In this document: positions 7,649-17,262 of the stretch, one piece after another | Layout: every line of letters starts with the position of its first letter | Position numbering within the stretch: the first letter of the stretch is position 1 | From: Chitinophaga pinensis | GTDB lineage: Bacteria > Bacteroidota > Bacteroidia > B-17B0 > Aurantibacillaceae | Reading direction: 5' to 3' | Assembly: GCA_945860225.1 (NCBI GenBank) | Contig: CAMAPT010000017.1 | Location: 1-64,000 of the forward strand | DNA length: 64,000 nucleotides | The notes under the pieces: generated by a model | What the model was told of the DNA's origin: nothing | Seen by the model: only the letters and a program-made list of their open reading frames with translations | Database searches by the model: none | Program-made: the position numbers and the translations under genes

Positions 7649-8860
7649 TTATGCTGTTCGTTTTATCAAAGCCATATAAAAACCATCAAACCCTTCACTT
7701 GGTAAAATCGTTTTATCTTTTAATAACTCAAAATTTTTATGGTTTGCTAAAAAAATATCCACTTGTCCCCTATTTTCACTTGGCAAAATACTGCATGTTG
7801 AATACACTAATTGTCCGCCAATTTTAGTCATTACCGAATATTCATCTAAAATTTTTTGTTGTATAGCTTTTGTTTTTTCAATAAAGTCCTTATTAAGTTT
7901 CCACTTAGCATCAGGGTTTCTTTTAATGACACCAATACCACTGCAAGGCACATCTAATAATAATCGATCAGCCGTCCCTTCCAAACGTTTAATAGTTTTA
8001 CTTCCTTCAATCAAACGAGGTTCAATATTACTGGCTGATGCTCTTCTGGCGCGCTTTTTTAACTCATCTAACTTCCATTGTGTTACATCCATAGCAATAA
8101 TACGACCTTTATTTTGCATCAATGCGGCAAGATGTAATGTTTTACCCCCACCTCCGGCGCAGGCATCTATGACACGCATCCCAGGCTGAACATCCAAAAA
8201 TTTTGAAATAAATTGAGAACCGGCATCTTGTATTTCGAATAATCCAAGTTTAAATAACGTATTAGAAAATAAATTTTGACGCTTCGATAACCGCAAGGCA
8301 TCATCATACCCGTCCAACCCCTCTACCTCTATTTCTTGTTCAGCTAAATGCTTCTTCAAAATATCTTTTTTGGTTTTCAAAGTATTTACTCGCAGGATAA
8401 CTTCAGCCTGCTCATTCATGGCCTTAGCTTCGTTTTTCCATAATTCATCTCCTAATTCAAACTCACATAACTCCCATAACCAATCGGGATACGACTGAAG
8501 AATAGGCTCTTCTTTAATCGTTTTATATTGTTGTAAAATAGTTTTTTCATCCAAATTTTTAAAATCACGTTCATCAGGTAAAGGAAAATGCCTAATGATA
8601 AAATACGCACCCAACATTTCCCAAAAACCGTCCTTAGAATTTACCAATGTACTTAGCAAGCGGTAATTTCGAACCATCTCATATATCGTTTCTGCTACAA
8701 AACGCCTATCTCTTCCTCCAAATTTCGGGTTTTCTTTCAATGTTTTTTCAATCACTTTATCAGCATACTTATTGTCTGTAAAAATGGTATTCAACGCATT
8801 TACAATTGCCTGAAGCAATATGCGGTGTGGCTTAGCTTGTTTAGTTATTTTATGACCCAT
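7649..8860 (-). CDS. RsmB/NOP2-family rRNA (cytosine-C5) methyltransferase
   Basis: 403 residues. An N-terminal NusB-like helical domain (about 1-140) precedes a SAM methyltransferase. SAM motif I is DACAGGGGKT (232-241). Motif IV DVPCSG has Cys306 and motif VI STCS has Cys356, the two cysteines used by m5C RNA methyltransferases (one nucleophile, one for release). The family methylates 16S rRNA, as E. coli RsmB does at C967. The target here is inferred from the family only. It diverges from the amidohydrolase-like gene with a 104-nt gap. Confidence 0.85.
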   Translation of the reverse strand: MGHKITKQAKPHRILLQAIVNALNTIFTDNKYADKVIEKTLKENPKFGGRDRRFVAETIYEMVRNYRLLSTLVNSKDGFWEMLGAYFIIRHFPLPDERDFKNLDEKTILQQYKTIKEEPILQSYPDWLWELCEFELGDELWKNEAKAMNEQAEVILRVNTLKTKKDILKKHLAEQEIEVEGLDGYDDALRLSKRQNLFSNTLFKLGLFEIQDAGSQFISKFLDVQPGMRVIDACAGGGGKTLHLAALMQNKGRIIAMDVTQWKLDELKKRARRASASNIEPRLIEGSKTIKRLEGTADRLLLDVPCSGIGVIKRNPDAKWKLNKDFIEKTKAIQQKILDEYSVMTKIGGQLVYSTCSILPSENRGQVDIFLANHKNFELLKDKTILPSEGFDGFYMALIKRTA

Positions 8861-8964
8861 TAATTCGAAAGATTAGGAGGCGAAGGTAATTTATTTTTTT
8901 TATTATATTTACCTAAAGGCTTTTGTTTAAGTGGCCACTTTTTTAACCTAATTAAATTACTATC

Positions 8965-10257
8965 ATGAATCCCTTCGGTTATATCATCATTTTTGTTTCA
9001 TTACTAACTGTAAATATCAAAGCACAAACTAAACAACGGTTATTACTCAAAAATGCAACCGCCCATATCGGTAATGGAAAAGTTATTGAAAATAGCCTCA
9101 TCGCAATCCATCATCACACCATTGAGTTGGTTGCTGATGCCAAGTTAACGAGAATTAATCTTTCAAATTACGACACCGTTATTGATTTAGAAGGTAAACA
9201 TATCTATCCTGGTATTATTGCACCCAATTGTATTTTAGGATTACAAGAATCCGAATCGGTTAGAGCCACGAGCGATTTTGCTGAAGTAGGCGATTTTAAT
9301 CCGCATATCAGAAGTTTAATTGCCTATAATGCAGAAAGTAAAATTTTAGAAACCGTTAAAGCAAATGGTATTTTATATACCCAATCTACACCTCGAGAAG
9401 GATTCATCAGCGGCACATCCTCCATATTAGCGACAGAAGCTTGGAATTGGGAAGACGCTGTACTCAAGGAAGATGATGGAATTCATATCAATTTCCCAAA
9501 AATGATTCAAAAACGCGGGTGGTGGGCAGAACCTCAGCCAAGTGAAAAAAATGGCAAATACAACGAACAACTAAGTTCTTTAATTACATTTTTTGAAAAT
9601 GCTTTGGCATACGTGCATACATCCAACATTACAGAGAAAAATTTACGTTTTGAAGCCATGAGAGGCATATTTAACGGCACTAAAAATTTATACATTCATG
9701 CGGACTATGTACGAGACATTGTCAGTGCGATTGATTTTACAAAAAAATTTGGTATTCAAAAAGTAGTCATTGTGGGTGGAAAAGACAGTTACAAAGTGAC
9801 CAAATTACTTAAAGAGAATCATATTATGGTGATGTTGAATCGCCTGCATGATTTACCCGATTTGCCGGAAGCTGAAATAGACATCCTATTTAAATTACCT
9901 TATTTATTACACCAAGATTCCATCTTGTTCTGCCTACAAAATCAAGGCGATATGGAAGCCATGAATGCCCGAAATATTCCTTTTTTAGCTGGTACGGCTG
10001 CTTGTAACGGACTAACCAAAGAGCAGGCCCTTGAAACCATTACACTTAATAGTGCTAAAATTATGGGCGTTGATCATTTAATTGGAAGTTTGGAAGCCGG
10101 AAAACGAGCTTCTCTTCTTGTATCTGATGGTGATATATTAGACATGAAGACAAACCATATTATACTTGCTTACCTTAATGGTAAACCAATTCATTTGTCA
10201 AATTTCCAAACAGAATTGTATCAAAAATATTCTAAAAAATTAGGGGTAACTGATTGA
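8965..10257 (+). CDS. Secreted amidohydrolase-superfamily protein lacking the HxH metal motif
   Basis: 430 residues with a signal peptide (about 1-20, ending NIKAQ). The beta-sandwich start and the conserved lead-in YPGIIAP of the amidohydrolase superfamily are present. Where active members have DxHxH, this one has APNCILGL (around residues 80-87), so the usual two histidine ligands are missing. Later it keeps superfamily features: ALETITLNSAKIMGVDHLIGSLEAGKRASLLVSDGD-like closing strands. In my knowledge a Bacteroidota subgroup shares this APN-LGL form, so the loss is probably ancestral and not a recent defect. It may bind or act on its substrate in a metal-independent way. Confidence 0.75.
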   Translation: MNPFGYIIIFVSLLTVNIKAQTKQRLLLKNATAHIGNGKVIENSLIAIHHHTIELVADAKLTRINLSNYDTVIDLEGKHIYPGIIAPNCILGLQESESVRATSDFAEVGDFNPHIRSLIAYNAESKILETVKANGILYTQSTPREGFISGTSSILATEAWNWEDAVLKEDDGIHINFPKMIQKRGWWAEPQPSEKNGKYNEQLSSLITFFENALAYVHTSNITEKNLRFEAMRGIFNGTKNLYIHADYVRDIVSAIDFTKKFGIQKVVIVGGKDSYKVTKLLKENHIMVMLNRLHDLPDLPEAEIDILFKLPYLLHQDSILFCLQNQGDMEAMNARNIPFLAGTAACNGLTKEQALETITLNSAKIMGVDHLIGSLEAGKRASLLVSDGDILDMKTNHIILAYLNGKPIHLSNFQTELYQKYSKKLGVTD

Positions 10258-10260
10258 AAA

Positions 10261-10290
10261 AAATAAAGCCGCTTTAAAGCGGCTTTATTT
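10261..10290. terminator. Bidirectional terminator
   Basis: A perfect palindrome with the core AAAGCCGCTTTAAAGCGGC and T/A flanks lies between the converging amidohydrolase and WG-repeat genes, two bases from the stop codon of the latter. Confidence 0.9.
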
Positions 10291-10291
10291 T

Positions 10292-11416
10292 TTATGGCAT
10301 AACTGCTGTTTGTATGCTATCGTTCACCTGAACGGATGAGTTTAATGAAAAGTCAACAAATCCAACATCAGATCCTAAAAAACCCGGGGCAGAATCAAAT
10401 TGACTAGCGCAAAATAATTGTCCATTCTTAGTTAACAAACTAATACGATTATCTTTGCACACATAAGCATAACCGTTTCGAAAATAAGAAGCAGATTGAA
10501 AATCCGGTTTCACTTTAATGGTTCCTGTCGTATCAATAAACCCAACCGTATTTACCCCTAAAGAAACCATAGCCAAAGAGTTATTAAAATTTCCAATAAG
10601 TGCATAAGAAGGTTCTAAAATAATCTTTCCGCTTTTATTAATTAATCCCCATGAACCATCTTTTTTGAACGCCGCAAACCCCTCTGCAAAAGACTGACAA
10701 TCCTCAAAATCTTTTCCGAAACTATTTTTACCCGTTTTATCAATCCAATATGATTTACCGGCTTGTTTAACGGCTGCTAATCCCTTATTAAAATTGAGTG
10801 CTACTTCAAAAGATCCTTTTAAAGTTGTTTTACCGGTTTTATCAATATAAAACCACTCTGAATAAGAAGAATCTGCTTGCTGCTTTGTAAAAGCTACTGC
10901 ACATAAACCTTCAGAAAACGATAAAACATCATCAAACTGACAAGGAATTACTATTTTTCCGGCCTTATCAATGAATCCATATTTATCATTTTGCTTCACT
11001 GCGGCCAAGCCTTCACGAAACACTTTAGCTTCTTGAATTTGTGGTAAAGAGAATTTTACTTTTGCATTGATATCGACACATTGAATCGTATTCGCGTTAT
11101 TTAAAACAAAAGCCAACGAATCGCTAAAGTCTGTCACTTTCAAAAACTGAAATGAACCAACTAATTTTCCAAAATCGTCAATAAAAGATGCTTTTCCACC
11201 TTTCATAACTAAAGCACGGTTATTATGAAATTCACCTGCTGCTTCGTATACAGGTTCTAGTTTAAACGAACAGGTACTATCAATATATCCCCAGTTATTG
11301 CCTGCTTTTACAGGAACTAAGACCGATTTGGTTTCTTTCACTTCTTCTTTACCACACGAGGTTAATAAAGCTAAAGTGATATTGAGTATGGTGAAGGTTC
11401 TTAAAATTTTCATCAT
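10292..11416 (-). CDS. WG-repeat lipoprotein
   Basis: 374 residues. A lipoprotein signal ends in the lipobox LTSC with Cys21, so it is membrane anchored. The rest is made of about seven WG (KWG) beta-repeats, recognisable by NWGYIDS, KYGFIDKAGKIVIPCQFDDV, SWGLINKSGKIILEPSY and VGFIDTTGTIKVKPDFQ-type units, each about 45 residues. WG-repeat proteins are common in Bacteroidota and have no settled function; the repeats probably form a ligand- or partner-binding platform. A second ATG is the next codon (11413). Its neighbour upstream on the same strand is the multi-FKBP protein, 61 nt away. Confidence 0.85.
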   Translation of the reverse strand: MMKILRTFTILNITLALLTSCGKEEVKETKSVLVPVKAGNNWGYIDSTCSFKLEPVYEAAGEFHNNRALVMKGGKASFIDDFGKLVGSFQFLKVTDFSDSLAFVLNNANTIQCVDINAKVKFSLPQIQEAKVFREGLAAVKQNDKYGFIDKAGKIVIPCQFDDVLSFSEGLCAVAFTKQQADSSYSEWFYIDKTGKTTLKGSFEVALNFNKGLAAVKQAGKSYWIDKTGKNSFGKDFEDCQSFAEGFAAFKKDGSWGLINKSGKIILEPSYALIGNFNNSLAMVSLGVNTVGFIDTTGTIKVKPDFQSASYFRNGYAYVCKDNRISLLTKNGQLFCASQFDSAPGFLGSDVGFVDFSLNSSVQVNDSIQTAVMP

Positions 11417-11477
11417 CTGTATAATTTAAAATGTTGATATATAATTAATGTTTTTAATTTGTTAAAAGGCAAAATAA

Positions 11478-13028
11478 TTAATTCAATATTTCCATAAATT
11501 CAATATCAAAAATCAAGTTGGTTTTAGCAGGCACACCTTTCTCTGGCAATCCACTCTCCCCATAACCCAATGCCGGTGGAATAATTAATCTTTTTTTACT
11601 TCCGGTCTTCATTCCCAACAATCCCTCCTCTACTCCAACAATGTTTTGTCCGTCACCAACGATCATTTCTAAAGGTTTACCGCTATCTCTGCTCCCATCC
11701 AAAATATGTCTCATACCTTTAGAATCATAAAAATATACACAATAGGCAATTTTAACTTTAGTGCCTTTTACCACTTCTTTACCCGAACCGACATCATCAT
11801 ACAAGTACTTTAATCCGGACGATAATGACACCGTATCACGAGCTGATAATTTCATAAACGGATATTTAAACACATTTTCTATATAAATATCATAGTACGC
11901 AGCATTGTTATTTTTCAAAAACGGATTCTTTTTTCTTGAATTAGCCAATTTAAAAGGCACAATGACTGTTGCTTTTTCACCATTTTTTAAATACGTAAAT
12001 ACCTCTTCCACACCGGGGAAACCTCTGCCATATCCCGGACGTTGGGTTAATGGCTTATTTCTTTCAAAACTATTATCACTAATAATCGGATTCCCATCCT
12101 CATTTTTATAGTAGGCTTTGTAATGAAATGTTACGACATCTTCCTCAGAGATTAAATCACCATTTTTTTTGTCAAAAATGCTCAATAGCATGCTATCTTT
12201 CAATAATTGCGTTGCTTGATTTTCTGATTTTAAAAATGGCCAATTACAACTAACCAATTCTACATCATAATACAAGGTCGTGTTTGGTAAAATTTTACCG
12301 GCTTGTTTATTTCCAAAACCTAATTTTGGAGGAACAATAAACGTAGCCTTTTCTCCTATTTTCATGGTAGCGATACCTTCATCCAATCCTTTAATCATCC
12401 TTCCGGCACCTAACTGAAATACTGCTTCTGCACTATTCGTTTTTGAGGATTCAAATATTTGTCGATACCCTTTTGTACTGTATACATAACCGGTAAATCG
12501 CATACGAACTTCAGAGAACGGTACAACCTTTTCTCCTTCGCTCGATTTTACAAGTATCTTTTTTAATCCGGTATCAAATTTCAAAGTATCGTTAGTGACA
12601 TGAGGAAAAAATGCCTCGTCTATTTTTTGCAATTTAGCTTGTAAATATAGAGTCGATTGAGGAGGGATTTTCCCTACTTTCTTATCTTCATATGCCAAAT
12701 GAGGCGGGATTTTAAATAATACACTATCTCCTTCTTTGAGCAGCATAAATCCTTCGTCCCAACCTTTCAACACTTCTTCCTGCCCAATAATAAAATCCTT
12801 AGTTCCATTCATCATAACGGTTTTAACACTGCCTGTATCCGTTTTATAAAACAGGTTATAATTTACATATAAGCGATCTAGTTTAGATACCTTCTTACCT
12901 TTTCCTTTCTTAAAATATTTATATCCTAGTCCCGAATCCGTTTTTTTATATCGGTACTTTATTTTTGGTTGAGCTTGTGTCAAAAAACCAAAAAACACTA
13001 AATTTATAAAAATGATGATCGCCTTCAT
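11478..13028 (-). CDS. Secreted protein with four FKBP-type peptidyl-prolyl isomerase domains
   Basis: 516 residues with a signal peptide (about 1-19, ending TQAQ). Four FKBP units follow at about 35-135, 150-265, 285-385 and 405-516. The FKBP signature VLKGWDEG/MIKGLDEG/GVEEVF/IVGVEEG and the following IPPxLAY, VPPKLGFG, VPFKLA and IPPALGYGES blocks mark them. The third lacks most of the family's active-site strand, so it is probably structural; in the fourth the usual active-site Trp is Val. Expected role: folding helper or periplasmic chaperone in the periplasm. It is divergently transcribed from the TPR membrane protein gene. Confidence 0.85.
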   Translation of the reverse strand: MKAIIIFINLVFFGFLTQAQPKIKYRYKKTDSGLGYKYFKKGKGKKVSKLDRLYVNYNLFYKTDTGSVKTVMMNGTKDFIIGQEEVLKGWDEGFMLLKEGDSVLFKIPPHLAYEDKKVGKIPPQSTLYLQAKLQKIDEAFFPHVTNDTLKFDTGLKKILVKSSEGEKVVPFSEVRMRFTGYVYSTKGYRQIFESSKTNSAEAVFQLGAGRMIKGLDEGIATMKIGEKATFIVPPKLGFGNKQAGKILPNTTLYYDVELVSCNWPFLKSENQATQLLKDSMLLSIFDKKNGDLISEEDVVTFHYKAYYKNEDGNPIISDNSFERNKPLTQRPGYGRGFPGVEEVFTYLKNGEKATVIVPFKLANSRKKNPFLKNNNAAYYDIYIENVFKYPFMKLSARDTVSLSSGLKYLYDDVGSGKEVVKGTKVKIAYCVYFYDSKGMRHILDGSRDSGKPLEMIVGDGQNIVGVEEGLLGMKTGSKKRLIIPPALGYGESGLPEKGVPAKTNLIFDIEFMEILN

Positions 13029-13161
13029 GTTTTTAAAATCAATTAAAATCTAAAATTACTTTTTGCAATTCACAAAACTACAAAAAAAGATGACATTTTA
13101 TTTGATTCATTTCAATTTGTCAATGTTACTTACTAGTCTTAACGAGGTATAACTATTTGAT

Positions 13162-13192
13162 TTTGCAATTAATCAAAATAAAGGTATTTTTG
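13162..13192 (+). promoter_or_regulatory. Bacteroidota-type promoter for the 13.2-17.3 kb operon
   Basis: TTTG (13162-13165) is followed by exactly 19 bp and TATTTTTG (13185-13192), a full match to the Bacteroidota consensus. The gene's ATG is 16 nt further, so the leader is only about ten bases. Confidence 0.7.
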
Positions 13193-13207
13193 AAAGATTA
13201 ATTAATC

Positions 13208-14050
13208 ATGGAAAATCCCATTATCCCTCAATCTGAAAACCAACCTAACGAAACTATTCATCAAGAAAATTTGAATCGTATAAATGATGTTGAATTTTCT
13301 GACAAAGTAGCTTTAAATGATGAAACAGCCAGTTTTAGTGATTTACCCCTCGAAGATAAAATACGCTATTTTGGGCTACCTCTCATTGGATTTGTGGCGA
13401 TTTGTTTTATTTGGTTGGAATTATATAAACCTGTTGTGATTGATGAATGGAATAAAGGTAAATACCTCATTGATAAAGCGAGTGCTATTCCTGACCCAGC
13501 ATTAGCTCTTGAGCAAATCAATCAAGGTGGTGCTATTCTGAAAGAACAATTAAATAAACACCCTTATCATGCGCGCATTTGGCATTTATACGGACATTAT
13601 TTTTTAGTGAAAGAACAATGGGATTCTTGTATGTATATGGAAAAAAAAGCCATTGAGTTAGGTGCCGGAGGGGTTGTGAACCATGTGGAATTTATGGCAG
13701 CTGATAACCTCAATTTGGCCTTACAAATGAAATTAAATCAAACGCGTAACCTAGATAGTTCACTACAAATTATCAAATTTGCGACAATTCCTTCTTTCGA
13801 AAACTATGTCATTGATAAATTCAAAGGCCTAGTTTACTCTAAATTTAAACAACCTGATTCTTGTATTTCCAATTTAAAAATCTACTTAAAACATGTTCCC
13901 GAGGATGAAGATGCGCTTTATAAACTTTCTGAAAACTATATGCGAAAAGGAGATAAACAAAATGCCTTATTATATGCAAACAAAGCCAAACAATTTCTTG
14001 ATAAAACTCCATTAATGGATACGTTATTCAAAAAAATCAAGGCACTTTAA
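13208..14050 (+). CDS. Membrane-anchored TPR protein of unknown function
   Basis: 280 residues. The first 55 residues are polar and acidic, then one transmembrane helix (about 58-75: GLPLIGFVAICFIWLELY). The remainder is helical with two to three TPR-like units, the clearest being the A-x-IWHLYGHYFLVKEQWDSCMYMEKKAIELG unit and EDEDALYKLSENYMRKGDKQNALLYANKA near the end. No enzymatic motif. It starts a four-gene plus-strand operon with a DUF2142 protein and two glycosyltransferases, so a scaffold role in glycan synthesis is possible but not shown. Confidence 0.7.
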   Translation: MENPIIPQSENQPNETIHQENLNRINDVEFSDKVALNDETASFSDLPLEDKIRYFGLPLIGFVAICFIWLELYKPVVIDEWNKGKYLIDKASAIPDPALALEQINQGGAILKEQLNKHPYHARIWHLYGHYFLVKEQWDSCMYMEKKAIELGAGGVVNHVEFMAADNLNLALQMKLNQTRNLDSSLQIIKFATIPSFENYVIDKFKGLVYSKFKQPDSCISNLKIYLKHVPEDEDALYKLSENYMRKGDKQNALLYANKAKQFLDKTPLMDTLFKKIKAL

Positions 14051-14088
14051 TTGTTCAGTTTCAATTTTTGGTCATAAATACACTTTAA

Positions 14089-15501
14089 ATGAAAGACTCT
14101 TTATCACTCCTTTCTAAAAACCCGCTCACCATGATTCATAAATACTGGCAATACCACTATTTATTTTTAGTCATTGGTTTGATTTTTGGCTTAATGCTTG
14201 TTTTTTCGAACCCACCTTGGCATACAAATGATGAAGACCGACATTTTTATAATGCTTATGCGCTTTCTCAGGGCAACATTAGTCCACAAGTAAAAGATGG
14301 GAAAATGGGACATCCTATGCCTGCCAATTTAATCAAAGCCGTTCAGATTCACCAGGGTTTAGCTTTTAATCAGGGTCAATTGATCTCTAAGGCAAAATTA
14401 AAAGAATTAGAATCCCAGCCTCTTGATGCTAACAAAATAGCGTTTTGTGAAAATGTAAATGCAGTACAACTTCCTTTCCCTTATATCCCTTCTTCTATCA
14501 TGATAAAAATAGGAATGCTATTCAATGACAATCCTATTTGGATAGGTTGGTGGGGACGCATTGGAGCCTTGCTCAGTTATTTAATTATTATTTTTTGGGC
14601 CATCAAAATTATCCCTTATTTTAAACCTTTACTCACCTTAATAGCATTAAGCCCCATGGCATTATACCAAGGAGCAAGTGTGACATATGATACGCTCAAC
14701 TTGGCTTTTCTTTTCCTTTTATTTGCCTTAGTGATTAAATTTTATTATCAAAAAACTGTCATTACGCTTAAACAGATTTTGTTATTTTGTTTGATTGCAT
14801 TTTTACACAGATGTTCCAAAGATGGTTATTTCATCCTTTACTTCAGTATTTTCGCTATCAGTTATGAAAAATTTGAAAATAAAAAATTATACGTATCCAC
14901 CTTTATACTTCTTCTAGCAGCCAATTTTCTTCCTGCTTTCCTATGGAATCACTATTTAGCGTCTTTCATACTTCCCTCTGCACCATTACAAACCGATTTT
15001 TCTTTTAATAGCGATTTAAATTTATCTTTTCATACAGAACATCCTTTTCATACATTTTGGGTGGGTATTGAAAATATACTGTACCAAGGTAAAGTCTGGT
15101 TGGGTGGTTGCATAGGTCGTTTTGGATACAGCTATACCCTTTTGCCCGATTGGCTAGTATTCCTTCAACTATTAGCCTATGTGTTTGTGGTTATGAACGA
15201 AAAGCCTGATATTCCATTATCTAATCGTTTCAAATACACCTTGTTAGGATTCGGATTATTAAATATTTTGGGTATAATTTTTGGATTTTTAATTATGGCT
15301 TCACCCGTTGGTGCTAATTTGATTTATGGTTTACAAGGCCGTTATTTTATTCCCATGCTGCCGTTTTTATTCTTAGGCTTGTTTTACGTACCAATATTTA
15401 AAGGTAAAGAGTTATTTATGTCTTGGTGCATACCTATTTATATCATTCTAATATTAACCTATACTGTATATTTTATCCATTCAGAGTTTTACATTTCATA
15501 A
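14089..15501 (+). CDS. DUF2142-like polytopic membrane protein
   Basis: 470 residues with about 11-12 transmembrane helices. After the first helix there is a conserved extracytoplasmic start (SNPPWHTNDEDRHFYNAYALSQG) with an acidic DE pair, the pattern of DUF2142 and of GT-C type glycosyltransferases. DUF2142 proteins often sit beside GT2 enzymes that make polyprenyl-phosphate sugars, as here. Best guess: a GT-C fold transferase using a lipid-linked sugar on the periplasmic face. It is followed by a DPM1-like GT2 after 13 nt. Confidence 0.65.
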   Translation: MKDSLSLLSKNPLTMIHKYWQYHYLFLVIGLIFGLMLVFSNPPWHTNDEDRHFYNAYALSQGNISPQVKDGKMGHPMPANLIKAVQIHQGLAFNQGQLISKAKLKELESQPLDANKIAFCENVNAVQLPFPYIPSSIMIKIGMLFNDNPIWIGWWGRIGALLSYLIIIFWAIKIIPYFKPLLTLIALSPMALYQGASVTYDTLNLAFLFLLFALVIKFYYQKTVITLKQILLFCLIAFLHRCSKDGYFILYFSIFAISYEKFENKKLYVSTFILLLAANFLPAFLWNHYLASFILPSAPLQTDFSFNSDLNLSFHTEHPFHTFWVGIENILYQGKVWLGGCIGRFGYSYTLLPDWLVFLQLLAYVFVVMNEKPDIPLSNRFKYTLLGFGLLNILGIIFGFLIMASPVGANLIYGLQGRYFIPMLPFLFLGLFYVPIFKGKELFMSWCIPIYIILILTYTVYFIHSEFYIS

Positions 15502-15514
15502 CCATCATTTCATT

Positions 15515-16465
15515 TTGAAATCCAATCATGCCCATATTGCTGTTGTTATTCCTTGTTATAAGGTAGAAAATCACATTGAAGAAGTGGTGACTTCTATTCC
15601 GGAATTTATTGAACACATCATTTTGGTCAATGATTGCTCTCCCGATTCTACTCCTACTTTATTGGATACATTAGCCTCTAAAAATCCTAAAATTAAAGTG
15701 GTGCATCATACCAAAAATAAAGGCGTGGGAGGCGCTATGATTTCAGGTTTTCAAAAAGCACTTGAATTACAAGCCGATATTGCCGTTAAATTAGACGGTG
15801 ATGGCCAAATGGATGCTCATTACTTACCTACTTTACTTCATCCTATATTAAAAGAAAAAGCTGACTTTGCAAAAGGCAATCGTTTCAAAGACCATCTTGC
15901 CATCCGTCAAATGCCTCTAATCAGACGCATCGGAAATATCGGCTTGAGCTTTTTAATCAAAGCAGCATCTGGTTACTGGAACGTATTTGACCCTACAAAC
16001 GGTTACATTGCCATCAATAAAGAAACTCTGCAGGCGCTAGATTGGAATCGCATCCACCAACGCTACTTTTTTGAGTCCTCATTGCTTATTGAACTGTATC
16101 ATGTCAATGCCGTAATTGAAGATGTGCCTATGAAAGCCAAATATGGCAATGAAGTTTCTAATCTTTCAGTCACCAAAACGTTATTCGAATTTCCGCCAAA
16201 ATTATTGAAGGCATTCATTCGACGTATATTGCTTAAATATTTTCTTTATGAGTTTAATATCGCTTCCATATACCTTATAAGTGGGCTACCTCTTTTATTA
16301 TTTGGTATATATTATGGTTTTACCAACTTCATTTATTATGCCAGCCAACGTATAGAAGCGCCGACGGGAACAGTCATTATTCCTACTTTAATGATTACGC
16401 TTGGTTTTCAATTATTGCTATCTGCTATTAATTTTGATATTGGTAATTATCCCAAAAAACAATAA
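15515..16465 (+). CDS. Polyprenyl-phosphate glycosyltransferase-like GT2 (DPM1/GtrB type)
   Basis: 316 residues. GT-A domain with VVIPCYK at 10-16, LVNDCSPDST at 37-46 and DGDGQMD with Asp94/Asp96. The C-terminal 70 residues carry two transmembrane helices (about 245-270 and 285-305), the layout of enzymes that load a sugar onto undecaprenyl or dolichyl phosphate. The only possible start in place is TTG at 15515; no ATG occurs upstream in frame before the stop of the preceding gene. It would supply the lipid-linked donor for the DUF2142 protein encoded just upstream (inference). Confidence 0.75.
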   Translation: MKSNHAHIAVVIPCYKVENHIEEVVTSIPEFIEHIILVNDCSPDSTPTLLDTLASKNPKIKVVHHTKNKGVGGAMISGFQKALELQADIAVKLDGDGQMDAHYLPTLLHPILKEKADFAKGNRFKDHLAIRQMPLIRRIGNIGLSFLIKAASGYWNVFDPTNGYIAINKETLQALDWNRIHQRYFFESSLLIELYHVNAVIEDVPMKAKYGNEVSNLSVTKTLFEFPPKLLKAFIRRILLKYFLYEFNIASIYLISGLPLLLFGIYYGFTNFIYYASQRIEAPTGTVIIPTLMITLGFQLLLSAINFDIGNYPKKQ

Positions 16466-17254
16466 ATGACTCTTCATTCTTTTGCCATACTTGCTTACAA
16501 ACATTCGCCATACCTTGAAGAGTGCATCGTCTCGCTGAAAAATCAAACAATACAAAGTGAAATTTATATTGCAACATCTACACCATCTGACTTTTTAACA
16601 AAACTAGCGGAAAAATATGCTTTAAACATTATTGTTACAGAATCGGGAAAAGGGATTGCTCATGATTGGAATTTTAGTTTACAACAAGCCCAAACAAAAT
16701 ACCTCACACTAGCCCATCAAGACGATATTTACTTATCTGATTATACCGAAAAGTGTTTAAAAGCTGCTGAAGATTTTGAAGATACCATAATTTGCTTTAC
16801 AGATTACCTCGAAATGATGGATGGAAAAGATAGGGATAACACATTATTATTAAAAATCAAACGATTGATGTTTCGTTTTTTTATGCCCTTAAAGAGTAAC
16901 CTAAAAAGTGTTTTTTGGAAAAAACGTCTCCTATCATTCGGCTGTCCGATTGCTGCACCTAGCGTGATGTACAATTTAAAAAAATTAGAAGCTTTTAATT
17001 TTAATGACGATTTTTCAATTAATATGGATTGGGATGCATGGTATAGACTGGCCAATAAAACGGGGAGATTTGTTTTTATGAACCAGAAACTTTTGAAACA
17101 CCGCATTCACAATGAATCGGCAACCACACTCGGTTTAAAAACCAACCAAAGACAAGAAGAGGATTTAATTATGTTTAAGCGCTTATGGCCAACGCCTATT
17201 GCTCAATTAATATCCGTTTTGTATGCTAAAAGTTATTCATCAAATGAAAAATAA
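16466..17254 (+). CDS. Glycosyltransferase family 2
   Basis: 262 residues. A short GT-A domain: FAILAYKHSPYLEECIVSL at the start, then HQDDIYL with the acidic pair at 86-87, then WDAWYRLA near residue 190 as acceptor-side helix. No membrane segment. It begins directly at the base after the previous stop codon, so the two are tightly coupled. Last gene of the plus-strand operon; it converges with a minus-strand GT2 only 8 nt away. Confidence 0.8.
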   Translation: MTLHSFAILAYKHSPYLEECIVSLKNQTIQSEIYIATSTPSDFLTKLAEKYALNIIVTESGKGIAHDWNFSLQQAQTKYLTLAHQDDIYLSDYTEKCLKAAEDFEDTIICFTDYLEMMDGKDRDNTLLLKIKRLMFRFFMPLKSNLKSVFWKKRLLSFGCPIAAPSVMYNLKKLEAFNFNDDFSINMDWDAWYRLANKTGRFVFMNQKLLKHRIHNESATTLGLKTNQRQEEDLIMFKRLWPTPIAQLISVLYAKSYSSNEK

Positions 17255-17262
17255 CAAAATTG

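Noticed and set aside
7525-8189. Open frames on the plus strand opposite the RsmB-like gene
   Set aside because: They have no family features, and the minus-strand frame has complete methyltransferase motifs across the same bases.
8881-8888. TACCTTCG as -7 box for the RsmB-like gene
   Set aside because: One mismatch to consensus and no -33 TTG at 17-23 bp.
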